The notes beneath the pieces are model-generated. The model had not been told where the DNA came from. It did not search any database and worked only from the letters and a program-made list of their open reading frames with translations. Shown piece by piece: positions 29,983 to 39,129 of a DNA stretch of 64,000 nucleotides (positions are counted from its first letter, which is position 1; each line of letters starts with the position of its first letter). Position numbers and translations under genes: made by a program. Source of the stretch: Acidimicrobiaceae bacterium (GTDB lineage: Bacteria; Actinomycetota; Acidimicrobiia; Acidimicrobiales; RAAP-2); the NCBI GenBank assembly GCA_003162475.1, contig PMOI01000013.1:29580-93579 (forward strand), in the 5' to 3' direction.

Positions 29983-31020
29983 CTAGCGACTGACGGCGGA
30001 GAGTACTTCAGCCGCGGTGAACTCACGATCGGCCTGGCTGTCGAAACTTGAGGGTTCGGGTGTCTGCAGCACGAGGTCCACGAGAGCGGTGATGGCCTTG
30101 AGCATCTCGCGAAGCTCGGGTGGAGGGGGGAAGTACTCGTCTTCGACGGTCACCGAGTGAATGGTGACCCCGTTTTTGGGGTTGAGAAAGCGCAGCACTT
30201 CGTTCACGAGCGACTCTGGGGCCGACGCGCCGGCGGTCACCGCGATGGTGCCCTTGAGGTCTTTGGGTAGTTCGCCGGTGCCGTTCACGCGAAGAACGCG
30301 TGGGCAACCGGCCGCCTCGGCCACCTTGGTGAGCGCCACGGTATTCGACGAGTTCGCCGATCCAATGACGATCACCGTGTCCACGTCCGACGCCACTTCT
30401 CGCAGCGCTGCCTGACGGTTCGTGGTGGCGAAGCAGAGATCGCCTCGACTGGGCATCCAAATGTCGGGGAACACGACCTCGGCGTACTCGCGCAGATCCT
30501 GCCATTCGTCCAGACTGAGTGTGGTCTGACTAAGCAGCGCGAATGGTCCAGGTTGGCCGATCAAGGCGTCGATGTCCTCGCGCGACTGAATCAAGTGCAC
30601 CGCGTCGGGCGCGACGGCCATGGTGCCAACGGCCTCTTCGTGACCCTCGTGGCCGACGTAGAGCACGGTGTAGCCCTTTTTTGCTCGAACCTTGAGTTCG
30701 TGGTGGACCTTGGTGACGAGGGGACAGACGGCGTCGATGACGGTGCCCCCGGTTTGGCGAGCGGCTTCGATGACCGAAGGCGGTGAGCCGTGGGCGCTCA
30801 ACATGACCGGCGCGCCCGGGGGCACGACGGTGACGTCGTCGATGAATATGACGCCGAGCGATTGAAAGTACTCGACGACGAACTGGTTGTGGACGATCTC
30901 GTGGTAGCAAAAGACGGGTGGTTCGAAAACGCGCGTCATCCAATCGAGGGCCTTGATGGCCTTTTCGACCCCGGCGCAGAATCCCCGAGGGGACGCAAGA
31001 AGGACCTTGTCGACTTTCAC
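29983..31020 (-). CDS. ispH: 4-hydroxy-3-methylbut-2-enyl diphosphate reductase
   Basis: Last enzyme of the MEP isoprenoid pathway, an iron-sulfur protein of 345 residues. The three cluster cysteines are C15 (PRGFCAGVEKA), C99 (DAVCPLVTKVH) and C196 (GDLCFATTNRQAA). Substrate-binding segments VHNQFVV, YVGHEGHEEAVGTM and IGSANSSNT are intact. The C-terminal tail of about 30 residues beyond the core is longer than in E. coli. GTG start follows TAGGCT and seven bases. It is divergent from the PDZ/radical-SAM gene. Confidence 0.95.
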   Translation of the reverse strand: MKVDKVLLASPRGFCAGVEKAIKALDWMTRVFEPPVFCYHEIVHNQFVVEYFQSLGVIFIDDVTVVPPGAPVMLSAHGSPPSVIEAARQTGGTVIDAVCPLVTKVHHELKVRAKKGYTVLYVGHEGHEEAVGTMAVAPDAVHLIQSREDIDALIGQPGPFALLSQTTLSLDEWQDLREYAEVVFPDIWMPSRGDLCFATTNRQAALREVASDVDTVIVIGSANSSNTVALTKVAEAAGCPRVLRVNGTGELPKDLKGTIAVTAGASAPESLVNEVLRFLNPKNGVTIHSVTVEDEYFPPPPELREMLKAITALVDLVLQTPEPSSFDSQADREFTAAEVLSAVSR

Positions 31021-31027
31021 AGCATCC

Positions 31028-31064
31028 AGCCTAGTAAGGGAAGAATTTCCACAGTGCCTAGGCT
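31028..31064. promoter_or_regulatory. Divergent -10 boxes of ispH and the PDZ/radical-SAM gene
   Basis: The same hexamer, TAGGCT, occurs on both strands: 31028-31033 (minus, seven bases before the ispH GTG) and 31059-31064 (plus, six bases before the GTG at 31071). With only 50 bases between the genes, the two promoters overlap. Confidence 0.6.
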
Positions 31065-31070
31065 AGAGGG

Positions 31071-32447
31071 GTGTCTGGTGCCCGAATTTCCTCCATCTCA
31101 CCGGATTCTCCGGCTTCGAGCGTCGATCTCGTCCTGGGCGACGAGTTGGTGAGCGTGAACGGTCGAGAGCCCACGGACATCATCGAGTACCAGCAGCTGA
31201 TTGACGGCCAAGTCGTGACGCTCGTCGTGAAGCGAGAGGGCGAGCCCCTTTCTCGCAAGGTGACCATCACCAAGGATGAGGGCCAGCCGCTCGGGCTGAG
31301 CATCGATTCGGCAGTCTTCGATCGCATCCGTACCTGTGACAACCACTGCACTTTCTGCTTCATCTACCAGTTGCCCAAGGGCATGCGTCGTTCGCTGTAC
31401 GTGAAGGACGACGACTTTCGCCTCTCCTTTCTCTACGGCAACTTCACCACCCTCACGAGGTTCACCGAGTTCGACCTCGAGCGAGTGATCGAAGAAGGTC
31501 TCTCGCCGCTGTACGTCTCGATTCATACGACGAACCCGGAACTGCGCGCCGAGATGTTGCGCAACCCTCGCGGCGCGACGAGCCTTCGCTGGCTCAGAGA
31601 ACTACTGCGCGCGGGCGTCGTCGTTCACGGCCAGGTCGTCGTGTGTCCCGGCGTCAACGACGGCGCGGAACTCGAACGCACGCTCTACGACGTGCTCTCG
31701 CTGTACCCCGAACTCGCTTCGGTGGCCCTCGTGCCCGTGGGCGTGAGTGCCTTCTCCGAGGAGAAGGACATGCGTCCGCACAACGCCGCCGAGGCGCGAC
31801 ACGTGGTGGCCCTGGCCGATCGATTCCAGCGCCTCACCCGTGAACTCCTCGGCACGGCCAAGGTCTTCGCCAGCGACGAGTTCTACCTCGTCGCCGGGCT
31901 TGCGCCGCCGGGCACGGAGAGCTTCGAGAGTCTCGACGAGGCGGAGAATGGCGTAGGCCTCGTCGCGGCCTTCACCGAGAGTTTCTCCAAGCGCACGTCG
32001 ATGGCGAAGTTGGGCTCTGGATTCTTCCAATCAGTCGACGGCGCGCCCGCGCTCGGCTACCGCGCGCCGCGAACGCTCGAGAGTGCCACCTACTACGGCG
32101 AGGACGTGACCGTGCTGACGGGCGAGTACGCGGCGCCCATCTTGCGTTCGCTCTTCGACGAGCACGGCTTCGCCGACGTCGAGGTGAAGGCCGTGAAGAA
32201 TCGGTACTTCGGCGGCAACATCAAGGTGGCGGGTCTCTTGACCGGTCAAGACCTTCAAGTCGCACTCAGCGAGGTGAATGAGTCGAACGTGTGTCTCGTG
32301 CCCGACGTCTGTCTCTCCGAGGGACGTTTCCTCGACGGGCTCTCGCTCGAGGACCTGCCGCGCCCTGTCATGACCGTCGCGACGACGGGTGACGATCTGC
32401 GCACCACGCTCGAGATGGTACGAACCAAGGGATTGAGTAGAGCGTGA
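31071..32447 (+). CDS. PDZ-domain radical SAM protein (DUF512 family)
   Basis: A 458-residue protein. Residues 1-70 are a PDZ-like domain (ISSISPDSPASSVDLVLGDELVSVNGREP). The radical SAM cluster motif follows as TCDNHCTFCFIYQLP (C89, C93, C96), then GMRRSLYVKDDDFRLSFLYGNFTTLT. The remainder (VCPGVNDG, PVGVSAF, a C-terminal DUF512 with YFGGNIKVAGLLTGQDL) is the family pattern. Its reaction is unknown. The gene overlaps der by four bases, a neighbourhood I also recall from Firmicutes. GTG start, leaderless-type promoter. Confidence 0.9.
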   Translation: MSGARISSISPDSPASSVDLVLGDELVSVNGREPTDIIEYQQLIDGQVVTLVVKREGEPLSRKVTITKDEGQPLGLSIDSAVFDRIRTCDNHCTFCFIYQLPKGMRRSLYVKDDDFRLSFLYGNFTTLTRFTEFDLERVIEEGLSPLYVSIHTTNPELRAEMLRNPRGATSLRWLRELLRAGVVVHGQVVVCPGVNDGAELERTLYDVLSLYPELASVALVPVGVSAFSEEKDMRPHNAAEARHVVALADRFQRLTRELLGTAKVFASDEFYLVAGLAPPGTESFESLDEAENGVGLVAAFTESFSKRTSMAKLGSGFFQSVDGAPALGYRAPRTLESATYYGEDVTVLTGEYAAPILRSLFDEHGFADVEVKAVKNRYFGGNIKVAGLLTGQDLQVALSEVNESNVCLVPDVCLSEGRFLDGLSLEDLPRPVMTVATTGDDLRTTLEMVRTKGLSRA

Positions 32448-33736
32448 AAAAGCCCCAAGTGGTCGTGGTCGGACGACCCAACGTTGGCAAGAGTTCGCTC
32501 GTGAATCGTCTCGCCGGCAAGCGCATCGCCGTCGTCGAAGAGCAGCGAGGCGTCACGCGCGACCGCAAGGCCGTCGACGTCGAGTGGCGCGGCGTGGCCT
32601 TCGAAGTCGTCGACACCGGGGGCTGGCTCGAGTCGGGCAACACGCTCGAAGACAAGGTCTCACAGCAGGCCGAGGCGGCCCTCGCCAGTGCCGATCTCGT
32701 GCTGCTCGTCGTGGACGCGGCGACGGGACCCGTGGAAGAAGACTCCAAGGCCGCGCGTTGGGTGCGCAAGAGTGGCCGACCCGTTCTGCTCGTGGTGAAC
32801 AAGGTGGACGACCAACACCACGAAGCGGCGAGTTGGGAGTTCCTCAGCCTGGGCGCCGGCGAGCCCGTGATGGTCAGCGCGCAACACGGTCGAGGTGCTG
32901 GCGATCTTCTCGATCACATCGTCGATCACTTGGGCGAATTGACGAGCGAACCCGCCGTCGAAGAAGAGGACGACGGAGCACTTCGCGTGGCGATCGTCGG
33001 ACGGCCAAACGTGGGAAAGTCCACGCTCTTCAATCAACTCATTGGTGAGGAGCGCTCCGTCGTGCACGACATGCCCGGCACGACGCGCGACGCCATCGAC
33101 ACGCTCGTCGATACGAGCGCCGGACTCATTCGATTCATTGACACGGCCGGAATGAGAAAACGCGCGCGCACTGAAGCCGGCCTCGAGACCTACTCTGTCC
33201 TTCGAAGTCTCGACGCCCTCGACCGCGCGGATATCGCGATCCTGGTCATCGACGCCACCGACGGCGCCACTGGCCAAGATCAACGCCTCGCCGAACGCAT
33301 CTCGGCGTCGGGATGTCCCGCGCTGGTGGTGTTGAACAAGTGGGAACTCGTCGCCACCGAGGACCGTGACGCCGTACTCGCGGGCGTTGGCGAGAAGCTC
33401 GCGTTTCTAGGCGACGCGCCAGTGCTGAAGACGACGGCACTCTCCGGTAAGGGCGTACATCGCCTGTTGCCAGCCCTGTCGAACGCAGCCATCGACTACG
33501 CCAAGCGCGTGCCGACGGGTGCACTCAACCGCGCTATTCGCGATCTTCAGATCAAACAGCCCGCGCCCACCGGCAAGATTCGCTACGCGGTCCAGGGCGC
33601 GACGGAGCCCCCGACGTTCACCTTGTTCGTGGCCGGCAAGTTGCCTTCGACGTACTTGCGTTACGTGGAGCGCAGCCTACGCGAGCGCTTCGAGCTCGGT
33701 GCTTCCCCGATTCGAGTTCGTGTTCGAGTCGAGTAG
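32444..33736 (+). CDS. der: Ribosome biogenesis GTPase Der (EngA)
   Basis: Double-GTPase for 50S subunit assembly, 430 residues. First G domain: VGRPNVGKSSLVNRLAGKR, DTGGW, NKVDD; second: VGRPNVGKSTLFNQLIGEERSVV, DTAGMRKRART, NKWEL. A C-terminal KH-like domain follows from about residue 345 (TGALNRAIRDLQIKQPAPTGKIRYAVQGA). GTG start overlaps the preceding stop. All G1-G4 motifs are intact in both domains. Confidence 0.96.
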   Translation: MKKPQVVVVGRPNVGKSSLVNRLAGKRIAVVEEQRGVTRDRKAVDVEWRGVAFEVVDTGGWLESGNTLEDKVSQQAEAALASADLVLLVVDAATGPVEEDSKAARWVRKSGRPVLLVVNKVDDQHHEAASWEFLSLGAGEPVMVSAQHGRGAGDLLDHIVDHLGELTSEPAVEEEDDGALRVAIVGRPNVGKSTLFNQLIGEERSVVHDMPGTTRDAIDTLVDTSAGLIRFIDTAGMRKRARTEAGLETYSVLRSLDALDRADIAILVIDATDGATGQDQRLAERISASGCPALVVLNKWELVATEDRDAVLAGVGEKLAFLGDAPVLKTTALSGKGVHRLLPALSNAAIDYAKRVPTGALNRAIRDLQIKQPAPTGKIRYAVQGATEPPTFTLFVAGKLPSTYLRYVERSLRERFELGASPIRVRVRVE

Positions 33737-33918
33737 TGGCGAACTGGTGTGAGAACTGCGATCGTCCCGAAGAGGGCGACGTGTGCACGGTGTGCGGCGG
33801 GGACATCGTCGAACCGGTGCACGAGCCCATTCCGTGGCGCTGGCGTTTCTTCATCGTGGCGTCCGTTATCTACCTCGGGTGGCGGATCTATCAGTTAATT
33901 TCGTGGATAGCCCACTAG
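33736..33918 (+). CDS. Small zinc-ribbon membrane protein
   Basis: A 60-residue protein with two CxxC knuckles (WCENCDRP and VCTVCGGD), a short linker and a single hydrophobic helix (WRFFIVASVIYLGWRIYQLI). It is probably a membrane-anchored zinc ribbon facing the cytoplasm. The GTG start overlaps the der stop by one base, so it is translated with der. I do not recognise a named family, and the partner is unknown. Confidence 0.75.
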   Translation: MANWCENCDRPEEGDVCTVCGGDIVEPVHEPIPWRWRFFIVASVIYLGWRIYQLISWIAH

Positions 33919-33928
33919 GAGGTCCATC

Positions 33929-34444
33929 GTGCCCGTCTACGCTCTCGCCAGTCGCGTACCCACCATTCACCCCGACGCCTTCGTCCACCCCGACGCCGTC
34001 ATCATTGGCGACGTGCGCATCGGCGCCGATTCGTCGATCTGGCCTGGAGCAGTGTTGCGCGGCGACTACGGCACGGTCATCGTGGGTGAGCGAACGTCCA
34101 TCCAAGACGGTTCGGTCGTGCACGCGACTGCGGAGTTTGCGACGGTCATCGGGAACGACTGCGTCGTAGGGCACCTCGCGCACTTAGAGGGCTGCGTGAT
34201 TCACGACCGCGTGCTGGTGGGCAGTGGTTCGATCGTGTTGCACGAGGCCGAGGTGCACAGCGGCGCCACTGTGGGCGCGGGCGCCGTTGTCAGGAATCGC
34301 ACCGACGTGCCGGCGAACGCCATGGCGCTCGGGGTGCCAGCCACCATCAAACTCGAGTCGTCCAGCGAAGAACTCACCCTTCTCTCGGCGGCGCTCTACG
34401 TTGAGAACGGGCGTCGCTACAAGGCGGAACTCAAACTGCTCTAG
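33929..34444 (+). CDS. Gamma-carbonic-anhydrase-like hexapeptide-repeat protein
   Basis: A left-handed beta-helix protein of 171 residues (YrdA/PaaY type). Repeats run from about residue 15 to 125 (AVIIGDVRIGADSSIWPGAVLRGD). Zinc-binding histidines are present in SVVHATAEF and in VVGHLAHLEGC, matching the Cam-type triad. The proton-shuttle acidic loop of Methanosarcina Cam is absent, so activity is uncertain. AGGAGG is a strong ribosome binding site seven bases upstream of the GTG. It is convergent with trpD, overlapping by four bases. Confidence 0.87.
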   Translation: MPVYALASRVPTIHPDAFVHPDAVIIGDVRIGADSSIWPGAVLRGDYGTVIVGERTSIQDGSVVHATAEFATVIGNDCVVGHLAHLEGCVIHDRVLVGSGSIVLHEAEVHSGATVGAGAVVRNRTDVPANAMALGVPATIKLESSSEELTLLSAALYVENGRRYKAELKLL

Positions 34445-35466
34445 CCGTTCGAGAGCGCGATGAGTCGTTCGAGAGCCGTCGCGGCGCGACCGTCGGTGAC
34501 GCTCGCCTGCGCGAGGGTGAAACCGTGGCTGAGCGACGAGGCACGACCGGCGACGATAAGCGCGAGCGCCGCGTTCGCGCACACGACATCAAAGATTGGC
34601 CCCGGAGTCGCGTCAAGAAATGAGCGAACGGCGCGCACGTTGTCGGCCGTGTCGCCGCCTCGAATGCTCGCGGCGTCGTGGTGCACGCCGAGTTCCTCAC
34701 CCGCGTTCACGCGCTCGACGGCGTGACCCTCGGGAGAGACGAAGTGCAACGTTGAAGTCGAACCGAGTGAGAGTTCGTCGAGCCCGTCGTCGGCGTTCAC
34801 GAGAATCGCCGAGCGAACCTGTCGGGCTTGGAGGACGTGGGCCATCTTGTCGAGGAGAGGTCGCTGCGCCACGCCGATGAGCGAGCGCTGGACTAGAGCC
34901 GGATTAGCCAAAGGTCCCAGAACGTTAAAGACAGTGCGAAAGGCGAGAGCACGTCGAATCGGCGCGAGATGACTAAGCGCCGGGTGAAAGTTCGGAGCAA
35001 ATAGGAAGCCAATATTCGCACCCTCGACGCAGGCCCGCACGACCTCTTCGGGCGCGTCGAGTCGTACACCGAGGGCCTCGAGAACGTCCGCCGACCCGAC
35101 GGACGACGACGCGGCCCGGTTGCCGTGTTTCGCGACGGGCACACCACAGCCCGCGACCGCGAGCGCAGCCATGGTCGAGACGTTGACGCTGTGCAGTTGA
35201 TCACCGCCGGTGCCGACGACGTCGATCGCGTCGGGTCCGATGGAAAACGTCGTCGCGGCGTCGATCATTGCGTCGATGAAACCCGTCATCTCTTCGGCCG
35301 TTTCACCCTTGGCGGTGAGGGCGGTGAGAAAACTGGCGATGAGGACACCGTCGACGCGTCCTTCGAGTATTTCGCCAAGAGCGGCGCGCGCCTCGTCACG
35401 TTCGAGACTCGTACCGCGTACGAGTGGGTTCAGCACATCCAACGCAAATGAATTCACCTCGCGCAC
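34441..35466 (-). CDS. trpD: Anthranilate phosphoribosyltransferase
   Basis: Adds the phosphoribosyl group to anthranilate, the second tryptophan-specific step. The product has the glycine-rich GTGGDQLHSVNVSTMAALAVAGCG for PRPP binding, KHGNRAASSSVGSADVLEALGV for anthranilate, and NADDGLDELSL. The frame extends upstream to 35553, but that start would run past the trpC start; the GTG at 35466 gives 341 residues, the usual size, with another GTG at 35457. No good ribosome binding site decides between them. It is read leftward, away from trpCFBA. Confidence 0.92.
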   Translation of the reverse strand: MREVNSFALDVLNPLVRGTSLERDEARAALGEILEGRVDGVLIASFLTALTAKGETAEEMTGFIDAMIDAATTFSIGPDAIDVVGTGGDQLHSVNVSTMAALAVAGCGVPVAKHGNRAASSSVGSADVLEALGVRLDAPEEVVRACVEGANIGFLFAPNFHPALSHLAPIRRALAFRTVFNVLGPLANPALVQRSLIGVAQRPLLDKMAHVLQARQVRSAILVNADDGLDELSLGSTSTLHFVSPEGHAVERVNAGEELGVHHDAASIRGGDTADNVRAVRSFLDATPGPIFDVVCANAALALIVAGRASSLSHGFTLAQASVTDGRAATALERLIALSNG

Positions 35467-35530
35467 CGTGCGGAACTGTGTCCTGACATAGCGACACGAT
35501 AGTCGTGGACGATCACCCCTTCGCCGCAAG

Positions 35531-35536
35531 TACGAT
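35531..35536 (+). promoter_or_regulatory. -10 box of the trpCFBA operon
   Basis: TACGAT six bases before the trpC ATG, with no room for a leader peptide or attenuator between it and the gene. Control by transcription attenuation is therefore unlikely here. Confidence 0.6.
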
Positions 35537-35542
35537 TCATAG

Positions 35543-36340
35543 ATGGCGCCCACGTACCTCGACGCAATCTTGCAGAGCCATCGCCGGCGAGCGGCGATGG
35601 ATCAACGCGATTGGCGAGCGCGCGTCGACGTGATTCGCTACGACGGTCCGTCGTTCGCGCTCGTTCTTCGAAAGGGCTCGTCGCCCTTCATCAAAGTCAT
35701 CGCCGAGGTGAAGCGCCGCTCGCCGTCGAAGGGCTTGCTCGCCGCCGATCTCGACGTCGCGGCGCTCGCCAAGGTCTACCGCGACGCGGGCGCGAGTGCC
35801 GTGTCCGTACTGACTGACGTTGAGTACTTCGACGGATCGCTCGACGATCTGCAGAGAGTGCACAAGACCATCGAGTTGCCCGTTCTTCGTAAGGACTTCA
35901 CCGTGAGCGAGAACGACGTCCTCGACGCCGCCGACGCCGGCGCCGGCGCCGTTCTCTTGATCGTCGCGGCCCTCAGTGACGAGGAGCTCGTGTCGTTCAT
36001 CGAACTCGCTCAGAGTTGTGGCATCGACGCACTCGTCGAAGTGCACGACGCTGATGAGGCCCGACGAGCCCTCGACGCCGGGGCACGGATCATCGGCGTC
36101 AACCAGCGCGATCTTCGTACCTTCGAAGTGAGTCCCGAACACGCCGCTTCGGTGATGGACGCGCTGCCCCGTGACTGTCTCACGGTCTGTGAGTCTGGAC
36201 TTTCGACTGTCGAAGACGTGGAGCGAGCGGCGCAAGCGGGATTTGACGCCGTTCTCGTGGGCGAAGCCTTCGTCACCGCCCCCGACCCCAGCGCCACCGT
36301 GAAGGCCTTCGCGCTGGTGCCGAGCGCCCTTCGTGCCTAG
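35543..36340 (+). CDS. trpC: Indole-3-glycerol-phosphate synthase
   Basis: TIM-barrel enzyme closing the indole ring, 265 residues. VIAEVKRRSPSKGLL carries the catalytic Lys and Ser-Pro-Ser, SVLTDVEYFDGSLDDL follows, VLRKDFTVSENDVLDAADAGAGAVLLIVAAL gives the second Lys-Asp, and VGVNQRDLRTFEV and CESGLSTVEDV complete the phosphate site. First gene of a four-gene operon with overlapping ends. Confidence 0.96.
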   Translation: MAPTYLDAILQSHRRRAAMDQRDWRARVDVIRYDGPSFALVLRKGSSPFIKVIAEVKRRSPSKGLLAADLDVAALAKVYRDAGASAVSVLTDVEYFDGSLDDLQRVHKTIELPVLRKDFTVSENDVLDAADAGAGAVLLIVAALSDEELVSFIELAQSCGIDALVEVHDADEARRALDAGARIIGVNQRDLRTFEVSPEHAASVMDALPRDCLTVCESGLSTVEDVERAAQAGFDAVLVGEAFVTAPDPSATVKAFALVPSALRA

Positions 36341-36974
36341 GACCATCGAGCGAGGCTTCGTGAAGGTCTGTGGCGTTACGAACGTGAGCGATGTTTCGAT
36401 GGTGGCGAGTGCGGGAGCGAGTGCGCTCGGACTGATCCTGACGGAGTCGCCACGGCGTGTCTCACTAGAGCAGGCCCGCGATATCGCCGCGGCGGCGAAG
36501 GGCGAACTCCTTCGATGCGCGGTGTTTCGCTTCGACGACGACGAGTTCGTCCTCGAGCACCTCGACTCGCTCGACGTCGACATGGTGCAACTGCACGGCA
36601 CGCTGAGCTCGTCATTACTTGCGGCGATCCGTCAAGGACCGACGTTGATCGTCAAGGCCCTCAACATCGAAGGCGACGAATTCGATGACTTCGACGAGTC
36701 CGAGGTTGACGCGGTTTTGATCGACGGCCCGCGACCTGGTTCGGGCGTGACCCACTCGTGGGAGCGACTTCGTGAACGACACTTTCGAGTTCCGGTCGTT
36801 GCCGCGGGCGGACTGAATCCGAGCAACGTGGCTGAGGTCATCAAAGCGACGAACGCGTGGGGCGTCGACTGTGCCAGTGGGGTGGAGCACGTCGCGCGAC
36901 AAAAGGACCGTCACTTGGTCGAGGAGTACGTTGCCAACGCCCGTAGCGCCTTTGCCCATTTGGGAGTGGCGTGA
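36333..36974 (+). CDS. trpF: Phosphoribosylanthranilate isomerase
   Basis: Amadori rearrangement preceding trpC in the pathway, 213 residues. [12 protein letters not shown] carries the catalytic Cys, [16 protein letters not shown] the phosphate-side loop, [11 protein letters not shown] the barrel strand, and [15 protein letters not shown] the closing segment where most relatives read SSGVE. The catalytic Asp lies in [22 protein letters not shown] start overlaps trpC by eight bases. Confidence 0.93.
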   Translation: MPRTIERGFVKVCGVTNVSDVSMVASAGASALGLILTESPRRVSLEQARDIAAAAKGELLRCAVFRFDDDEFVLEHLDSLDVDMVQLHGTLSSSLLAAIRQGPTLIVKALNIEGDEFDDFDESEVDAVLIDGPRPGSGVTHSWERLRERHFRVPVVAAGGLNPSNVAEVIKATNAWGVDCASGVEHVARQKDRHLVEEYVANARSAFAHLGVA

Positions 36975-38155
36975 CCGAGCGCGACAACGTAATGGGAGCG
37001 CCCGACGAGCGAGGTCACTTCGGTGACTTCGGTGGTCGCTTCGTGCCCGAAGCACTGATGCCGGCGTGTCTTGAACTCGAAGAGGCGTTTCGAGACGCGT
37101 GGAGTGACGCGGACTTCGTCGCTGAGTATCACACGGTGTTGCGCCAGTTCGCCGGGCGCCCGACACCGGTGACGCCGTTGCCACGACTCTCGAAGCGATT
37201 GGGCCTCGAACTCTTCGCAAAACGCGAAGACCTGGCACACACCGGGTCACACAAGATCAACAACGTCATTGGCCAGACGCTGCTCACCAAGCGCATGGGC
37301 AAGCCCCGCGTCATCGCCGAGACCGGCGCCGGTCAGCACGGTGTCGCGACGGCCACCGCGGCCGCTCGGCTCGGCCTCGCGTGCACCGTCTTCATGGGCG
37401 AAGTCGACACCAAGCGCCAAGAACTGAACGTGTTCCGAATGGAACTCCTAGGCGCCACCGTTGTGCCGGTGACGTCGGGATCGAAGACGCTCAAAGACGC
37501 GGTCAACGAAGCGATGCGCGAGTGGGTGACGTGCGTTGCGGACACGCACTACTGCTTAGGCTCGGTGATGGGTCCGCACCCTTTTCCGTGGATGGTGCGG
37601 GAGTTTCAGAGCATCATCGGGATCGAAGCCGCCGCACAACTGAGCGAACTCGGTGTTGGCACGCCCGACGCGGTCGTGGCGTGTGTCGGGGGAGGGTCCA
37701 ACGCGGCGGGCGTGTTCGCTGGTTTCGCCCAGAGTGACGCGCGCCTCATTGGTGTCGAAGCGGCCGGGGGCGCCGCCGTGCGCAGCGGGTCGCCCGGGGT
37801 CTTACACGGCATGCGCTCCTTGTTACTTCAAGACGAGTTCGGTCAGATCGAAGAGGCTCACTCGATTTCGGCGGGCCTCGACTATCCCGGCATCGGACCC
37901 GAGCACGCGCATCTCGCCGCCACCCAGCGCGCCGAGTACTACGCGATCGGCGACGACGACGTGCTCAGCGCGCTGACGCTCCTCAGTGAAACCGAAGGCA
38001 TCATTCCGGCTCTCGAAACCGCGCACGCCGTCGCCTGGATCGCTCAAGAGGCGGGAGGTCTCTTGCCTCTGGGATCCTCGGTCTTGCTGAACCTCTCGGG
38101 TCGTGGCGACAAGGACGTCGCCCAGGTCCGAGCCATACTGCGCGGTGAAGCGTGA
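36971..38155 (+). CDS. trpB: Tryptophan synthase beta chain
   Basis: PLP enzyme condensing indole and serine, 394 residues. [21 protein letters not shown] opens the family, [14 protein letters not shown] contains the PLP lysine, [16 protein letters not shown] binds serine, and [10 protein letters not shown] holds the phosphate. The Glu of [12 protein letters not shown] is also present. It overlaps trpF and trpA by four bases each (GTGA junctions), giving coupled translation and balanced amounts of the two subunits. Confidence 0.97.
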   Translation: MTERDNVMGAPDERGHFGDFGGRFVPEALMPACLELEEAFRDAWSDADFVAEYHTVLRQFAGRPTPVTPLPRLSKRLGLELFAKREDLAHTGSHKINNVIGQTLLTKRMGKPRVIAETGAGQHGVATATAAARLGLACTVFMGEVDTKRQELNVFRMELLGATVVPVTSGSKTLKDAVNEAMREWVTCVADTHYCLGSVMGPHPFPWMVREFQSIIGIEAAAQLSELGVGTPDAVVACVGGGSNAAGVFAGFAQSDARLIGVEAAGGAAVRSGSPGVLHGMRSLLLQDEFGQIEEAHSISAGLDYPGIGPEHAHLAATQRAEYYAIGDDDVLSALTLLSETEGIIPALETAHAVAWIAQEAGGLLPLGSSVLLNLSGRGDKDVAQVRAILRGEA

Positions 38156-38919
38156 AGTCGCTCGAAGTCACCCTGCGCCACGTTCGTGATGATGGCCGCA
38201 AAGCGCTCGTGCCGTACTTCGTCGCGGGCGCGACACCCGATTGGACCCGTCACGTTGAGGCCGCCGTGCTGGGGGGCGCCGACGCCATCGAGATCGGCGT
38301 TCCCTTCTCCGACCCCATGATGGACGGTGTCGTGATCCAAGAGGGCGCCCTGCGATCGCTCGAGCGCGGCACCACGCTCGAGTCCATCTGTCAGGAGTTG
38401 GAGTCGCTGGAGACGGAGATCCCGCTACTCGCCATGACCTACTACAACATCTTTCTCCACTACGGACTCAGTCGAGCGGCGGGACGATTGAGGGATTCTG
38501 GTATCAGCGGCGCCATCGTGCCCGATCTCTCACTCGAAGAGTCTGACGAGTGGCGCGCGGCTTGCGACGAGAGCGACGTGGCCACGGTTTTCCTCGTTGC
38601 GCCCTCGACACCGACGTCGCGCCTACGCGACGTCGCGCAACGAACACAGGGTTTCCTCTACGCGTCAGCTCGAATGGCGGTCACCGGTGGCGCCAGTGAC
38701 GCGGGGGAGGGCCCAAGGGTGGTGGCGTCGCTGCGCGAGGTAACCGACGTGCCCGTCTACGTCGGTATAGGAATTTCCACGCCGGCCCAAGCCGCAAGCG
38801 CCGCGTCGTTCAGTGACGGCGTCATCGTGGGATCGGCGCTCGTCAAGATCATCCTCGACGGTGCCACGCCGTCGGACGTCGAATCATTCGTGCGGTCTTT
38901 TCGCGGCGCCATCGACTAA
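38152..38919 (+). CDS. trpA: Tryptophan synthase alpha chain
   Basis: Releases indole from indole-glycerol phosphate, 255 residues. Catalytic Glu lies in [20 protein letters not shown], together with the neighbouring SDP site; [14 protein letters not shown] carries the catalytic Asp; [31 protein letters not shown] closes the barrel. The product is normal length. Last gene of trpCFBA; the 210 bases after it contain the control region of the acetate transporter, not a clear terminator. Confidence 0.95.
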   Translation: MKSLEVTLRHVRDDGRKALVPYFVAGATPDWTRHVEAAVLGGADAIEIGVPFSDPMMDGVVIQEGALRSLERGTTLESICQELESLETEIPLLAMTYYNIFLHYGLSRAAGRLRDSGISGAIVPDLSLEESDEWRAACDESDVATVFLVAPSTPTSRLRDVAQRTQGFLYASARMAVTGGASDAGEGPRVVASLREVTDVPVYVGIGISTPAQAASAASFSDGVIVGSALVKIILDGATPSDVESFVRSFRGAID

Positions 38920-39011
38920 TCCAGTTCACCGCTCAGAAAAATTGTGAATGCCGACACTCAGCGCTACGCGTTGCAATCCCAACGGTTACCACCAGGTAAA
39001 TTTCCCCTACC

Positions 39012-39029
39012 TTGTGAATCGCGTCACAA
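39012..39029. promoter_or_regulatory. CRP/GlxR-like operator
   Basis: A perfect dyad TTGTGA-N6-TCACAA, matching the TGTGA-N6-TCACA consensus of CRP and actinobacterial GlxR/Crp regulators. It lies about 100 bases before the acetate transporter ATG and overlaps a TACCTT box (39008-39013). A half site, TTGTGA, lies further up near 38943. Confidence 0.6.
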
Positions 39030-39129
39030 AAAGCCAAGATATCCAGCGAAGGAAGTGTTCAGAGGTGTTAAATCATCTACGGGCCACCATTGCGGTGACT
39101 TGAAGTGATCCTTTATTGGGGGGAAGTTC

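Noticed and set aside
35537..36601. 354-codon minus-strand frame across trpC and trpF
   Set aside because: Antisense to two well-matched trp genes and without recognisable domains.
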